64,000 bases of DNA, from the NCBI GenBank assembly GCA_944989445.1, contig CALYLW010000067.1, positions 1,533,905 to 1,597,904 of the forward strand. The letters run 5' to 3'. Positions 13,754 through 25,718 of the stretch are shown here, piece after piece. Each line of letters begins with the position of its first letter. Positions within the stretch are counted from its first letter, which is position 1. The DNA is from Ampullaceana balthica (taxonomy: Eukaryota > Mollusca > Gastropoda > Lymnaeidae). The notes below the pieces were generated by a model that was not told the origin of the DNA, ran no database searches, and saw only the letters and a list, made by a program, of their open reading frames with translations. The position numbers were made by a program, and so were the translations under genes.

Positions 13754-14240
13754 CGTTCGTTCGTCCGTCGATACGACGAGGACCACTCTAGTCATCCGAT
13801 GGGATGGATGACAAAAGTGACTTGCGCGGTGATTTGGATTTAAGTGAGAAGGAGTTGCGCAGTTCGTCGATCTCACTCTCTCGCCCGAGGCCATCTTATC
13901 CAGCGGCAGGACTAAGTCGAGACGGCTGGTGATGGAGACGGGTGCAGTGGATGGCCATGATGTCCTGTGTGTCTTGTCATGCCCTTAGCGTTCCACACCG
14001 CTTTGCTGAGATTCGCCTTTTTGACCGTTGACCAACTAGTGGTTCCTCCGCTCTGTCCACCGAATCCAGTCTTCACGTACATAGATAGACATATCTAGAT
14101 CACCGAGGGTTTGAGACCCGTCGGCTACCCTCACCAGGTTTAGCCAGCCAGTCGAAGCCGTTGCCCGGGGTGTGGTCACTGCGCACGTTGAAGTTTCTAT
14201 GAGCCACTGGTGAGAGCTGTGAGACAACTTCCGGATTAAT
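13754..14240. other. GC-rich island in intron 4, unclassified repeat candidate
   Basis: Composition jumps from AT-rich to roughly balanced or GC-rich at ttcgttcgttcgtccgtcg and falls back near 14240. No long ORF, tRNA head or inverted termini were found. It is most likely an old inserted repeat or SINE-like unit of unknown family. Confidence 0.4.
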
Positions 14241-16164
14241 ATTAATAGTATTACAGCAACAAAATGACAAAACCAAGTAAAATACAACCAGACGAGCATA
14301 GAGGGAATTCATTTCGAAGATCAGTTCCTTGATAACTTTAATTACCTTGATTTACATTTGTATGTTGTATATTTCTCCAGCGCTTGATTGTTTTTGTCTT
14401 TTAATGACAGCAGAGAAATTTAGGTTCCGCCATTTTGAACAACCGGAAGTATATATATCAATATATAAACTTTAGTATGCCTCTGAATAGCCACTGCAGT
14501 CAGCAGTGAATCAGCTTGCAGGTTTTAGTTTTAGGGGAATATTTCTAAATTTTAGGAAATAAATTATTAAATTTATTTTTATCTCTCATACCACTGTTAC
14601 TTGGATATGAAAACAACCAACAACAATCCTTATGAATAACCACATTTGCTCCTCTCTGACTGTGTCAGACCATCCACAGCATCAAATCCATTTTTTTAAA
14701 TTAAAATGTTGGTTAACATAAATTAACATTGGAGTTGTAATATTTTAGCACATTTTATTTGGTTCATTGTTTGCTGTTCATCAAATCTCTTAAAATTAAA
14801 TAAGCTGCTTTTATTCCTCCACAAACCAACAAAATCCCAAAATCACCAAGGGCATTCAAAAACAAACTTTTTTCCTTAAAATTTATAACAAAACAAAACT
14901 GGAGAAAGGGGAACGTTTAAATCTAATAAATGATAGGAAAGCTGCTCTAACAACCAACCGCTCTAACAACAGAAATTTGTTCTAACAGCAACAAACTGCT
15001 CTATTTGAAAATAACTGACCTAAATGTCTGCTTGAGGCCACAAGAGAAGACAACTCTGAAATCATATCACAGCAAGTGAAACACAGAAAGAAATTATATA
15101 GAGGAATGATGGCAGCTTAAGGAGTAATGCAGAAAACCAATCAGTCTACAACTAGTTAACTTTTCTCCAGAACATGCAAATGTTACCAACAGGATGGAAC
15201 TTTAAAGTTTAATATCTACAATAAATCTAATTAAATATATTGGACTTCAGAGAGTTGTTCATGTTTATAATAATTTTGTATGCCTAAATCTTCAGAATAA
15301 GTATTTTTCGTATTATCGAACTCAATATTCAACTACCATCAAAAGTGGAATTGTTATTTTCTTTATTTGATCAAGGGGGGAAAAAATGTTTATATAGTAA
15401 AGTTGATGGTTATAAACTAACTCCAAGAGACACACACAAAAAATTACAATCAAATGAACTTTGCAAAAATCCTCGCAAATTTAGTAAATTTATTGTAAAG
15501 AAAAACAACAAAAAAACTTTCTGTATTCTGATTCAAATTTAATTTTCTGTCCTCTGTAACTTGAAGTTAAAGCCAACATTTAGTGAAAGACTCAGCAAAA
15601 AATAAATGAGATATTCCAACATATCTAATTTTACTTCTGAAAATGCCTTATAAGATAAAATCCTTTTCAGTTGTTACATAAAATAATTACAAATAACGTA
15701 GTAATGAGTTAATAGCAATTTCCAAGGTTAGAAAGTCAAGTATATCAAATGAAACATAACTTTTAATACCAAAAATAAATAATAAAAATTATTTTAAAAA
15801 ATAAATAATTGGATTCATTCATTGACTTTAAATTTAAAAACTTTAATCGGTCTGCTACAAATTTGAATATGACTATGAAGCATTATTAATAACTAGCCAA
15901 GAAAACTTTTTGCCACATGTTGGTTATATCAGACTTTCACTTGTCCAGAATTTTCCAAACAGAAAAAATAGCTACAAATAAATCATAGGAATTCAAGCCT
16001 AAGTTTGTTAAAAGGAAGGCACCACTTGAATGCCACACTACAAGTCCCAGATGAACACATAACAGTGATAACAGTTAAAGTTCAACTAGACTTCCTGGTG
16101 CTTTGCCAGGACTCAAGAACATTGAAGTTCTTCAATCAAACACTAAGGAATTCAATTAACTTAC
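14241..16164. other. Intron 4 DNA up to exon D, nothing recognised
   Basis: AT-rich. Short ORFs at 15345-15542 and 16005-16223 have no family features; the second overlaps exon D on the opposite strand. Confidence 0.4.
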
Positions 16165-16449
16165 TGTTTAAAACAATCACTTTGACACTCTCCACATGTT
16201 CATGTGAAAAGCGGCAGACGTAAGTTCCCGCATCTTCCATCACAACTCTTTCAATCTCCAGCCTGCTGTGTAGCACATTGGTGTCACTCATTAGAACGTC
16301 ATTTATATCTACATTACGGCCAGCTTTGATTCTGATGCCATCTTTGAACCAATCAACTGCCTTGGGCCGGTAGTCGATGGCTGTTGCTGTGCAGTTCAGA
16401 TCAATTGTCGCACCCTTTTCTACATAGCTTGTACCAGTTAGCTTTATGC
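16165..16449 (-). CDS. Exon D: complete Ig domain 2 (I-set type)
   Basis: 285 bp, phase 1-1, a single-exon Ig module. Acceptor CTTCTATCACCAG ends at 16450; donor ACA|GTAAGT starts at 16164. It reads IKLTGTSYVEKGATIDLNC and continues through AVDWFKDGIRI to RVVMEDAGTYVCRFSHEH, ending VKVIVLN. Cys, Trp and the D-A-G-x-Y-x-C signature are all in place, so the disulfide and core should form. Because both borders are phase 1, skipping or deleting it would keep the frame and leave a one-Ig protein. It sits between two direct copies of the same pogo-like element (10680-12188 and 17160-19327). Confidence 0.95.
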
Positions 16450-17159
16450 CTGGTGATAGAAGATTTTATTATTACTAGCAGATGCATTATTGTATCACCT
16501 ATTGTCTTTTATTGGTTTTAGTCTAAATGATCATTAACTGTGATCACTTTTAAATTTTGAAAACTTAACATTTGAAGACATCAAGGGAAGAAACGGTTAT
16601 GTGCCATTTTTGAACATTTTTAGCTTTTCTCTTTATCTGATAGAGGGTAAAAAATAGAATGCTCTGAAATGAGGTTTGATAAAAAAAAATAAAGTCTCTG
16701 ATCTTATCAAATGTGTTAAGTTAATTAATGATACATCTGCATGGGTTTGAATTTTAAAACTTGAATATCTCACAACAACAAAAATGTTACATAGCCATTT
16801 CTTCCTTTGAGGTCTTCATTTGCAATCACCTAAATAAAGAACATGTGTTATGAAGATATGTTTTGAAGATTTTTTTTCGTCATTCATAATAAAAATAAAA
16901 TGTAAAATCATAAATTAATTTCTCATAATAACTTTATTAGCATGAAAAGTATTTTAAATTTTAATTTTTTAAGGATTCCTTAAGGATGATTTTGTTTACC
17001 TGACTATTTACTAAATGGTTGCACTAGAATCAAAGAAGTGCTGGCATTAGATTTATAGCTCTATGAACATTTTTAACAAAATCACTCCAAAGATTACTTC
17101 TCTATAGAATTATTAGAATGCCTTAAGATATTCATTCTAAAAAAAAACAAATATAACTA

Positions 17160-19327
17160 CAGTCGAACTCACTTACCTCGAGCTCGGTTAGCTCGACAAC
17201 CCCACTAACTCGACGTTTTTTATTGGAACCGCCAAATACTCTCTTTGTCTTAGCATTTTTTCATCGGCTAAGTTGATTTTTCTAAGTCGCCGAAACCTAG
17301 TACCTCGACAACCAAAGAGGGCCAAATTTGCAACTTAACTTGGTTAGCTCAATCCTCGTCGGTTGGCCTAGCAATGCACTCTGGCATTTTTAGTTCAAAA
17401 CAGTGTTGACATCTCCCTTTCTTCGAGACTTTCGGCTATTGTGTGATTCTACGAGATTTCAATAAAAATTACCGGATGTTTTGCGTGTGGGAATTATTAG
17501 TTCGACGTGTATCCTTGGAGTATGTATTCACCTGAGGTACTGGACAATTGCGTTAGAGGTCGTTAATCATCGTTATTTCGCAGTGCATGTTATATTATTA
17601 TTAAACTTAATTCATTTTCCGATGTATTAATCATTTTATTTTTTAAGATAAACGAATATCTTTAGAAATGAAAATAAAGGTTTGTATCGAGAATCGATGG
17701 TGGTTTTTATTTAATCAAATAAAAAAATTATTATTCTTTTAAAAGTTTGTTGTTGCTTTGTTACCAGTAAGATACGTGACTGTGACTAACACGCGCGTGA
17801 CGATGAAATCAAATAATTTCTGATAAGGAATGATTTTTAAAAAAATTTGCTTAGACTTATTTGCCGGCCGAGGTCTAACACACAGCCCACAGCGTGCTGT
17901 GATCAACGGTCAAGGCCACAATAGTTTTATTTATATTACAAGTTTAATTGACTGAGGAAAATCGAGAGCGTTCTGATAGTAACAGATATCCTGCACGTCA
18001 AAAGCATTAAACTTAAAATAACCATATTCATTTGTTTATTTGTATTTTAAATTCGCTGATACGACGGCAAACGCGAGCGGCTATGCCATGCCACACGCAG
18101 GCCGCAGCATGTGACGAGGCGAAGCGAAAAATTTGACCTTTTAACGCATGCGCAGACAATTATAAACTGGTAACTTTTTTTTAAATTAAATGGAATCGAA
18201 ACATACCACAGAGTCGTAATCAAAGTCCTGTACTTCGGCATTAATATATATATAAAATAATAAAATCATATATATATTTACGCTCAATTATGTAGACTAA
18301 CGCTAAGGGACATCACTCTGCTTTTTTAAATTTTGCGTTGTAAGCAGTGCTGATTAACTCAAATAGTTATTTTTTGGTGCAGTAATTTGGTGCGCTGCTT
18401 TCTAAAATTAGTTTAAAAATCGTGTGGTGATTAGCACTGTAAAAATTATTATATATAAACGCTTTATTTAATTTTCAGGAATATATCGTATTTATCATAC
18501 AACGATAAGTTACTTGGGCTTTTGACCAAAAAAAAAGTGGACGCCATAGGCGCCCTACAACCTCTATTTTAAATTACTTTGTGTACATTTAAGGTAGTTT
18601 AATATTACGTATTTATCATACAAGGACAAGTTTGTTGGGCTTTTGAAAAAAGTGGGCGCCCTAAATAAAAGTGGGCGCCGCAGCACAACCTATATTATAT
18701 ACATGCTTTGTGTACATTTCAGGAATATTACGTATTTATCAAACAAGGATAAGTTACTTGGGCTTTTGACATAAAAAATAAAATAAAATAAAAAAAACTA
18801 TTATAAAATACTTTGTGTACATTTAAGAAATTTTAATATTACGTAGTTATCATACAAGGACAAGTTAGTTGGGTTTTTGAAAAAGGTGGGCGCCGTAGGC
18901 GCCCTTACAAATGGGGGGCGCCGCAGGCGCCACGGCGCTGCAGCACAAACTAGTATATATATAAAAACTGCCAATTAGTCATAACTTTTCCCGACTTTCA
19001 AGGCCGAGAATTTTTTTAAAGAATTCCCGACTTTTTCACATTTTCCTGAGTGGGAACCATGGTTATATTTAAATTTTAAACGGTCCCTAAAAACGAACGG
19101 TCATTACAACCTTAGGAAAGAGTGAAGAAATATTAGGGTTCCGATACGATTCCGATTAATAGTCCCCTCACTAATTATAACGCTAACTACTTAATCACGT
19201 ACATAAAGAAATTTCAAGCACATGTTAATATTTTTCCGCCATATTGGTTTTCCTTTTAACTCGATCATCGGTTATGTCGACGCCATTTTTCATACCCCAA
19301 CGCCGCCGACTTAACCGGTTTCGACTG
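17160..19327. mobile_element. pogo/Tc1-mariner-like element, copy B, with internal insertion
   Basis: Same ends as copy A, flanked by TA (17158-17159 and 19328-19329). Apart from about 0.68 kb inserted near 18275-18955, it follows copy A closely through its length in the same orientation. It lies in intron 3 of the Ig gene, about 0.7 kb from exon D. Confidence 0.8.
18275..18955. mobile_element. Insertion with tandem subunits inside pogo copy B (Helentron/pearl-like candidate)
   Basis: Absent from copy A, where the flanks meet at a TATATA tract. It holds about four degenerate subunits, each with 'tacgtatttatcatacaagg', 'ttgggcttttga' and 'gtgggcgcc', and ends ccgcaggcgccacggcg, ctgcagcacaaactagt. 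A GC-rich hairpin followed about 11 nt later by CTAG-T, with central tandem subunits, resembles Helentron-type (HINE/pearl) elements. That class assignment is tentative. Confidence 0.4.
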
Positions 19328-19680
19328 TAGTATAACTTAAATCTAGTAAACATATATTAGTAGCAGCACCCATCAACTCGATGAAAAACAAGAAAATTCT
19401 CCATGAGGAAACATGAATGGATGCTACTCAAAATGGAGAAATAGAAGATGACTGACAGATATCTTAAACTTAGTAAAATCTGGCAGGAGAAGAAAACTCA
19501 GGCAGCTAAAAGGAAAACAGGAGTCATAAAACCATTAATAACTCATCAATAATAACATATAATTTATAAAACAGTGACAACTCAATACTAAATGCAAAAA
19601 TAATAGCATAGTAATAATTAAACAATTCTACTACACTGACACACACACACACAAACAAACATTGCAAAATGAAATGCCCA

Positions 19681-19826
19681 AACCACAGAGGGTGTTCGCC
19701 TATAGAATGTAATGTACAAACCACAGAGGAGGTTCACCTATAGAATGTAATGTACAAATCACAGAGGAGGTTCACCTATAGAATATTATGTACAAACCAC
19801 AGAGGAGGTTCACCTATAGAATGTAA
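19681..19826. repeat. 38-bp minisatellite, about 4 copies
   Basis: The unit contains aaccacagaggaggttcacc and tatagaatgtaatgtac. Starts at 19681, 19719, 19757 and 19795 are exactly 38 bp apart. Confidence 0.9.
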
Positions 19827-19976
19827 TATACAATACTGACAAAACTAACCGCAAACAGATTTCCAACTATGTACATTACAAATTCGAGATGACTACCCAA
19901 TTGAAGTCAAATGGATAAACAACTGATCACGTTTGTAACATCAGATGACTTTTATAAAAAATGTATGTATATTATG

Positions 19977-20844
19977 TAGGGCTATTAACAATTAATTTAA
20001 AATTAATCGTTAACTTTTGAACAAATAACGATTAATTAATCCTTAATTTCGATTAAAGCCAAAAATTTTAATTTATGGTGTCATAAGTAACATTAATAAA
20101 CGTACTTCTCGAAAATAGCAATAACACTGGAATGTCTTCTTTATATGACATCTTTTAAGCAACAGCGCAAGCAGACGAGTGTATTGACATTATTTGGTTC
20201 AAGTGATCAGCGGGTCTTATTGACAATATAACCTGCCAATCTCAACAATCGTTCACACAGCTTTAGATTGTTTCAACTGAAGTTTCTGATACTGTAGTGG
20301 ATGTTTGGTTTGCAGGTGATATGTAAGCGAAGTGTTAGAACGATGGTAGCAATGTTCCCTTTAAGCAGTGCCGCTGCGCAGATATTTGACAGACGCCACG
20401 CAGGAGTTTAGAATCAACTTGCAGAAAATTTGGTAAAATATTGCACAAAAAATGGACGTTGTGCAACTTTGCACACGAGTTTTGTAAAAACTTTGCACAC
20501 CAAAAAACGAAGCTTAGACTCAGAGGGAACATTGCATGGTAGGCAAACGATTTCTCTCAATGGACACAAAAACCTTTATAAACATTTTGAACATTCAAGT
20601 CAGTCAATAGTTTAAAACGATTTCTCTCAATGGAAACAACCGTTATCAACATTTTGAACATTCACCTAAGAAAATAGTTTAAAACCAAAATGTTGGTGTA
20701 ATGGTCCGGAAATTAGTTTATATTTATCGGCCGAGATATTTTACTTTTTGACTTCCAGTACATTTATAAGTGTTGGGTCGATTAATCGCTAAAAATTTTT
20801 TTAAAGATTAATCGAGAAATTAATTGTTAATTTTCGCAGCACTA
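19977..20844. mobile_element. hAT-like element in intron 3
   Basis: Left end TAGGGCTATTAACAATTAAT; right end reverse complement TAGTGCTGCGAAAATTAACA. Flanks atattatg (19969-19976) and atataatg (20845-20852) match at 7 of 8 bases, as expected for an old 8-bp hAT target duplication. No transposase is present. A second MITE is nested at 20350-20534. Confidence 0.7.
20350..20534. mobile_element. hAT-type MITE nested in the element above
   Basis: 185 bp with inverted ends CAATGTTCCCTTTAAGC and, reversed, CAATGTTCCCTCTGAGTC. Flanks gatggtag (20342-20349) and catggtag (20535-20542) agree at 7 of 8. A second copy is at 37865-38045. Confidence 0.75.
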
Positions 20845-20852
20845 ATATAATG

Positions 20853-21863
20853 TAATGTTCCAGAGAATCAACTCCATGCAGCTTATGACAGAATGAAAGA
20901 TTTATCTATGAGAGTTTGTATGAGTGTTTATAAAATAAAACACGCATCATACGTAATCATACTGCTGAAAATAGAAATCAATGTATAATCCAGGGGATAC
21001 ATAGAAAAAAAAGTTACAAAACCAAAGATAAGAGGACTCATTCTTCAACAGCAGCTGGGAATCTAAGCACGGACAAGAAAACTTTATTTGGGTAAGAGTG
21101 GAAGACAATGGTGAGACAGAACCCCCCCCCCTCTACATTAGATGGATTAAGTTCAAGGGATGGTGATAGGGTTTAAAACCAACTGTCAGATACGAGAGAG
21201 GGAGAAGTTTTGATCTTTAGAGCCAAGTGACATGACTTTGGGAGAGAATCAAATTAGAAACTTTGTACAGACATCTTATTTCTGTGGTGCCCAGCTACAG
21301 CAGATTTATGAGAATTAACCACTAATTGGTGAGGATGAGCATGAAACATTTGATCGTCTAACTTTGTAGGAAGATCGTGCTGGTAGCTGTACCTGTCTTT
21401 TTCTCTGGAACTCTAGAGTTTCTGTCTTCTGAAAAAAATTGGGATTTTAAAGTTATTTTCATAATAATAATCATTGCTTCTGTATTAAACTACTTCCCCT
21501 TGCCAAGACTGACATTAATATGGATAATTACAGAAATAAATATGGATTAATTCCCCCCCCCCAAAAAAATATGGTATATATCCGGTTTTAAAATATATAC
21601 TTTCTTAAATATAGTTTCTTATTTTATTTACATGAAGATTTTAAACTACTGAATATATTGATGAACATTAATTATAGATTTGAACAAGAGACTAGGAAAA
21701 TAAACGTTTTCAAAACGAGATAATCAATTATTAAATCTATCAATCAAACATAATTTACAAATAAATTGTATTCTATTTATTTTCTTTACATGCATAACTG
21801 AGCTCACACAAACAATTGCATAAAATATTTATCATTTATCCCACCAAATTAAAGCCCACTCAC
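20853..21863. other. Intron 3 DNA next to exon C, nothing recognised
   Basis: AT-rich with short C and A runs (about 21122 and 21554). No coding or repeat structure was found. Confidence 0.4.
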
Positions 21864-21957
21864 CTACAAGATGCAAGGTAACATTCCGACCAAAGTCTTC
21901 TTTAGTGCTTAGCTGGCATTCATAAGTGCCTGCATGGCTGAAATTAACATCTTGTAT
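21864..21957 (-). CDS. Exon C: C-terminal part of Ig domain 1
   Basis: 94 bp, entering in phase 0 and leaving in phase 1. Acceptor TTTCTGTCATAG ends at 21958; donor G|GTGAGT starts at 21863. It encodes IQDVNFSHAGTYECQLSTKE and on to DFGRNVTLHLV. The A-G-x-Y-x-C motif is the F strand with the second disulfide cysteine of Ig1. NFS and NVT are possible N-glycosylation sites. The frame-split glycine (G|GC) joins it to Ig2. No ATG-initiated ORF of useful size covers this exon, so a simple ORF search would miss it. Confidence 0.92.
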
Positions 21958-22015
21958 CTATGACAGAAAACAGGCCAGTTAAACAAAGCACTGTACATTA
22001 AATGCAGTGTCATAT

Positions 22016-22140
22016 AAACACATCAAAACAAACAGAATGTTCTATAAACACATCAAAACAAACAGAATGTTCTATAAACAGATCAAAACAAACAGAATGT
22101 TCTAAAAACATATCAAAACAAATACTTTGCCCTAAAACCA
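22016..22140. repeat. 30-bp minisatellite, about 4 copies
   Basis: The unit tctataaacacatcaaaaca plus aacagaatgt repeats at 22021, 22051 and 22081, then decays. It lies 60 bp upstream of exon C on the gene strand. Confidence 0.85.
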
Positions 22141-22599
22141 ACAAAACAATGCAGTGTCCATAAACACAGTGAGAAATTTTCAAAAAGGCCGATCAATCAT
22201 CTGATTTTAACAAGAAGTTTCTGTGTTAAGACCAAATGTTTGCTCCCTTGTGCACAAGACTATTGTTGTTTATCTCAGGGTATTATTTTGATTTCCCGCG
22301 AATTATTCTCAGTTAATCAAAACCTTCTTAATCCCAGCCTGCCCACTATCAACATCGAAACTAATACACTTGTCAAAATAACAGATGTCTGCGGGAAGGG
22401 GAAGGAATAATGTGGAATGTGGGTGGGTTAAGGTACCTGGTTGTGAAAATAGAGAAAGAGGGTTGATAAAGGAAGATAAAGTGCGGGAGGGTTGAGATAA
22501 AAATATGGACAACAAGAGGTAGAGAGGAAAGAGTGGACAGAGGGAGGTTGACTGGACCACGTCAAAGGAATGAGATACTGGTCGTTCTCATCTACCCCA

Positions 22600-24263
22600 A
22601 GCTCATATAACATTGTACATGAAGATGTCCTAACCAAACCTGGGCACATTATTTACATGAAGATGTCCTAACCAAACCTGGGCCCATTATTTACACGAAG
22701 ATGTCCTAACCAAACCTGGGCCATTATTTACATGAAGATGTCCTAACCAAACCTGGGCCCATTATTTACACGAAGATGTCCTAACCAAACCCGGGCCCAT
22801 TATTTACATGAAGATGTCCTAACCAAACCTGGGCCATTATTTACATGAAGATGTCCTAACCAAACCTGGGCCCATTATTTACACGAAGATGTCCTAACCA
22901 AACCTGGGCCCATTATTTACATGAAGATGTCCTAACCAAACCTGGGCCATTATTTACATGAAGATGTCCTAACCAAACCTGGGCCCATTATTTACACGAA
23001 GATGTCCTAACCAAACCTGGGCCCATTATTTACACGAAGATGTCCTAACCAAACCTGGGCACATTATTTACATGAAGATATCCTAACCAAACCTGGGCAC
23101 ATTATTTACATGAAGATATCCTAACCAAACCTGGGCCCATTATTTACACGAAGATGTCCTAACCAAACCTGGGCCCATTATTTACACGAAGATGTCCTAA
23201 CCAAACCTGGGCCCATTATTTACATGAAGATGTCCTATCCAAACCTGGGCCCATTATTTACACGAAGATGTCCTAACCAAACCTGGGCCCATTATTTACA
23301 TGAAGATGTCCTATCCAAACCTGGGCCCATTATTTACACGAAGATGTCCTAACCAAACCTGGGCCCATTATTTACATGAAGATGTCCTAACCAAACCTGG
23401 GCCCATTATGTACATGAAGATGTCCTAAGCAAACCTGGGCACATTATTTACATGAAGATATCCTAACCAAACCTGGGCACATTATTTACATGAAGATATC
23501 CTAACCAAACCTGGGCCCATTATTTACATGAAGATGTCCTAACCACCACATGTCCATTATGTGCATGAAGATGTCCTAACCATCCGAGGCCCATTATGTA
23601 CATGAAGATGTCCTAACCATCCGTGGCCAATTATGTATATGAAAATGTCATAACTATACCATGCCCATTATGTACATGAAGATGTCCTAACCACCCCATG
23701 CCCATTATGTATATGAAGATGTCCTAACCACCCCATGCCCATTATGTACATGAAGATGTCCTAATCATCCGAGGCCCATTATGTACATGAAAATGTCCTA
23801 ACCATCCGTGGCCCATTATGTACATGGAGATGTCCTAACCACCACATGCCCATTATGTACCTGAAGATTTCCTAACCAGCCGTGGCCCATTATGTACATG
23901 AAGATGTCCTAACCACCCCATGCCCATTATGTACATGAAGATGTCCTAACCAGCCGTGGCCCATTATGTACATGAAGATGTCCTAACCAGCCGTGGCCCA
24001 TTATGTACATGAAAATGTCCTAACCATCCATGGCCCATTATGTACATGAAGATGTCCTAACCACCCCATGCCATTATGTACATGAAGATGTCCTAACCAG
24101 CCGTGGCCCATTATATACATGAAAATGTCCTAACCATCCGTGGCCCATTATGTACATGAAGATGTCCTAACCAACCAATGCCATTATGTACATAACGATG
24201 TCCTAACCATCCGTGGCCCATTATGTACATGAAGATGTCCTAACCACCCCACGCCCATTATAT
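22600..24263. repeat. 38-bp minisatellite, left block
   Basis: About 44 copies of a 37-38 bp unit built on catgaagatgtcctaacc and cattatttac. Up to about 23.53 kb the unit carries 'aaacctgggc'; after that it switches to 'atccgtggcc' or 'accccatgcc' types with 'cattatgtac'. It fills most of intron 2 together with the right block. Confidence 0.95.
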
Positions 24264-24606
24264 AGGATAGAAGAACCAAGAGCAAAGTAGTAATCATACA
24301 TAAAGCAATTAATTCTAATTTAGAAATACAACACAAAGATAACTTAATACAACCCTCAGATAGACATAAGGATAAAAACACCTTTATTATTCGGTATGCA
24401 AGAACAAACACATACAAGTTTTCCTTCTTCCCGTCCGGAATTCGGGCGTGGAATGGGTTGCCTGAAGAATCCAGGAAAACCAACACTTTATCAACATTTA
24501 AATCTCTAATAAAAATGCAAGACTAAACACAAACCATAGATAAGCGTAGGACGCAATAATCTTCTGTATAGAAGGAGCGTCTGTAAACAGATAAGATAAG
24601 ATAAGA
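24262..24606 (+). mobile_element. 5'-truncated LINE, RT C-terminus and 3' tail
   Basis: It encodes the end of a non-LTR reverse transcriptase: NTYKFSFFPSGIRAWNGLPE, ESRKTNTLSTFKSLIKMQD, stop. The 3' UTR is about 80 bp with the hairpin GGACGCAATAATCTTCTGTA...GCGTC and a (GATAA)n tail. It splits the 38-bp satellite between two otherwise continuous blocks, so it inserted after the array formed. Confidence 0.85.
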
Positions 24607-25412
24607 TATACATGAAGATGTCCTAACCCCCCGTGGCCCATTATGTACATGAAGATGTCCTAACCACCCCATGCTCATTATGTACATGAAGATGTCCTAA
24701 CAATCCGTGGCCCATTATGTACATGAAGATGTCCTAACTATACCATGCCAATTATGTACATGAAAATGTCCTAACCATCTGTGGCCCATTATGTACATGA
24801 AGATGTCCTAACCATCCGTGGCCCATAATGTACTTGAAAAAGTCCTAACCATCCGTGGCCCATTATGTACATGAAAATGTCCTAATCATCCATGGCCCAT
24901 TATGTGCATGAAAATGTCCTAATCATCCGTGGCCAATTATGTACAGTAAAATGTCCTAATCATCCGTGGCCCATTATGTACATGAAAATGTCCTAATCGT
25001 CCGTGGCCCATTATGTACATGACAATGTCCTAACCATCCATGGCCCATTATGTACATGACAATGTCCTAATCATCCGTGGCCCATTATGTACATGAAAAT
25101 GTCATAACCATCCGTGGCCCATTATGTACATGAAGATGTCCTAACCATCCGTGGCCCATTATGTACATGAAAATGTCCTAACCATCCGTGACCCATTATG
25201 TACATGAAAATTTCCTAACCATCCGTGGCCCATTATGTACATGAAAATGTCCTAATCGTCCGTGGCCCATTATGTACATGAAAATGTCCTAACCATCCGT
25301 GGCCCATTATGTACATGAAGATGTCCTAACCATCCGTGGCCCATTATGTACATGAAGATGTCCTAACCATCCGTGGCCCATTATGTACATGAAGATGTCC
25401 TAATCATCCTAT
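24607..25412. repeat. 38-bp minisatellite, right block
   Basis: About 21 copies of the 'atccgtggcccattatgtac' plus 'atgaaaatgtcctaacc' type, ending about 150 bp from exon B. Confidence 0.95.
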
Positions 25413-25565
25413 CATCAACATGAAGACATTTATAGCCCCAGGCATATGTTTCCCACACACACACAGACAGATTAGCCAGGGGCGTGGATTTAAAAAAAAG
25501 GCCATAATCGATTTTCGACGGTATATTGTCATGTTAAAGATTGGGTAAAATTGAACCCAACTGAC

Positions 25566-25718
25566 CTGTAAGTTCCACCTGGAGGTTTGGTATTGTTCAC
25601 GACGGTGATTGGGATCCATGTATTGATCTGAACGTGAGATGGAGTATCTCTTGTCTGGACTATACACATATTCTCCAATCGTTATCGGACTGTGGTTATC
25701 CACCTTTCTCCAAATAAC
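25566..25718 (-). CDS. Exon B: core of Ig domain 1
   Basis: 153 bp, exactly 51 codons, phase 0-0. The acceptor is a long pyrimidine run ending in CAG at 25720-25719; the donor is CAG|GTCAGT at 25565. It starts VIWRKVDNHSPITIGEYVY, carrying the core Trp of Ig1 and the strand typical of zig-8/DPR/lachesin V-type domains (compare the TIGxYxYxxDxRF pattern of that family). SPDKRYSISRSDQ follows, then a charged loop (DPNHRREQYQTSR) longer than in many relatives, then SRWNLQ, which splices directly to IQDVNFSHAGTYEC. The open frame runs past both borders by chance, but the splice sites and family alignment fix the limits. Confidence 0.92.

Noticed and set aside
14036..14312. Two overlapping minus ORFs with a hydrophobic stretch in intron 4
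   Set aside because: They overlap the GC-rich island in different frames and neither shows family features or fits the phases of the Ig gene.
24184..24486. 100-codon minus ORF across the LINE piece (also 26315-26749 on the plus strand)
   Set aside because: Antisense frames of the LINE; the coding strand carries the RT C-terminal motifs.
22600..25412. Regular 38-bp repeats that could be mistaken for a CRISPR array
   Set aside because: Units are head-to-tail with no unique spacers, and the context is a eukaryotic intron. The same applies to the arrays at 50-53.6, 29.9 and 63.6 kb.
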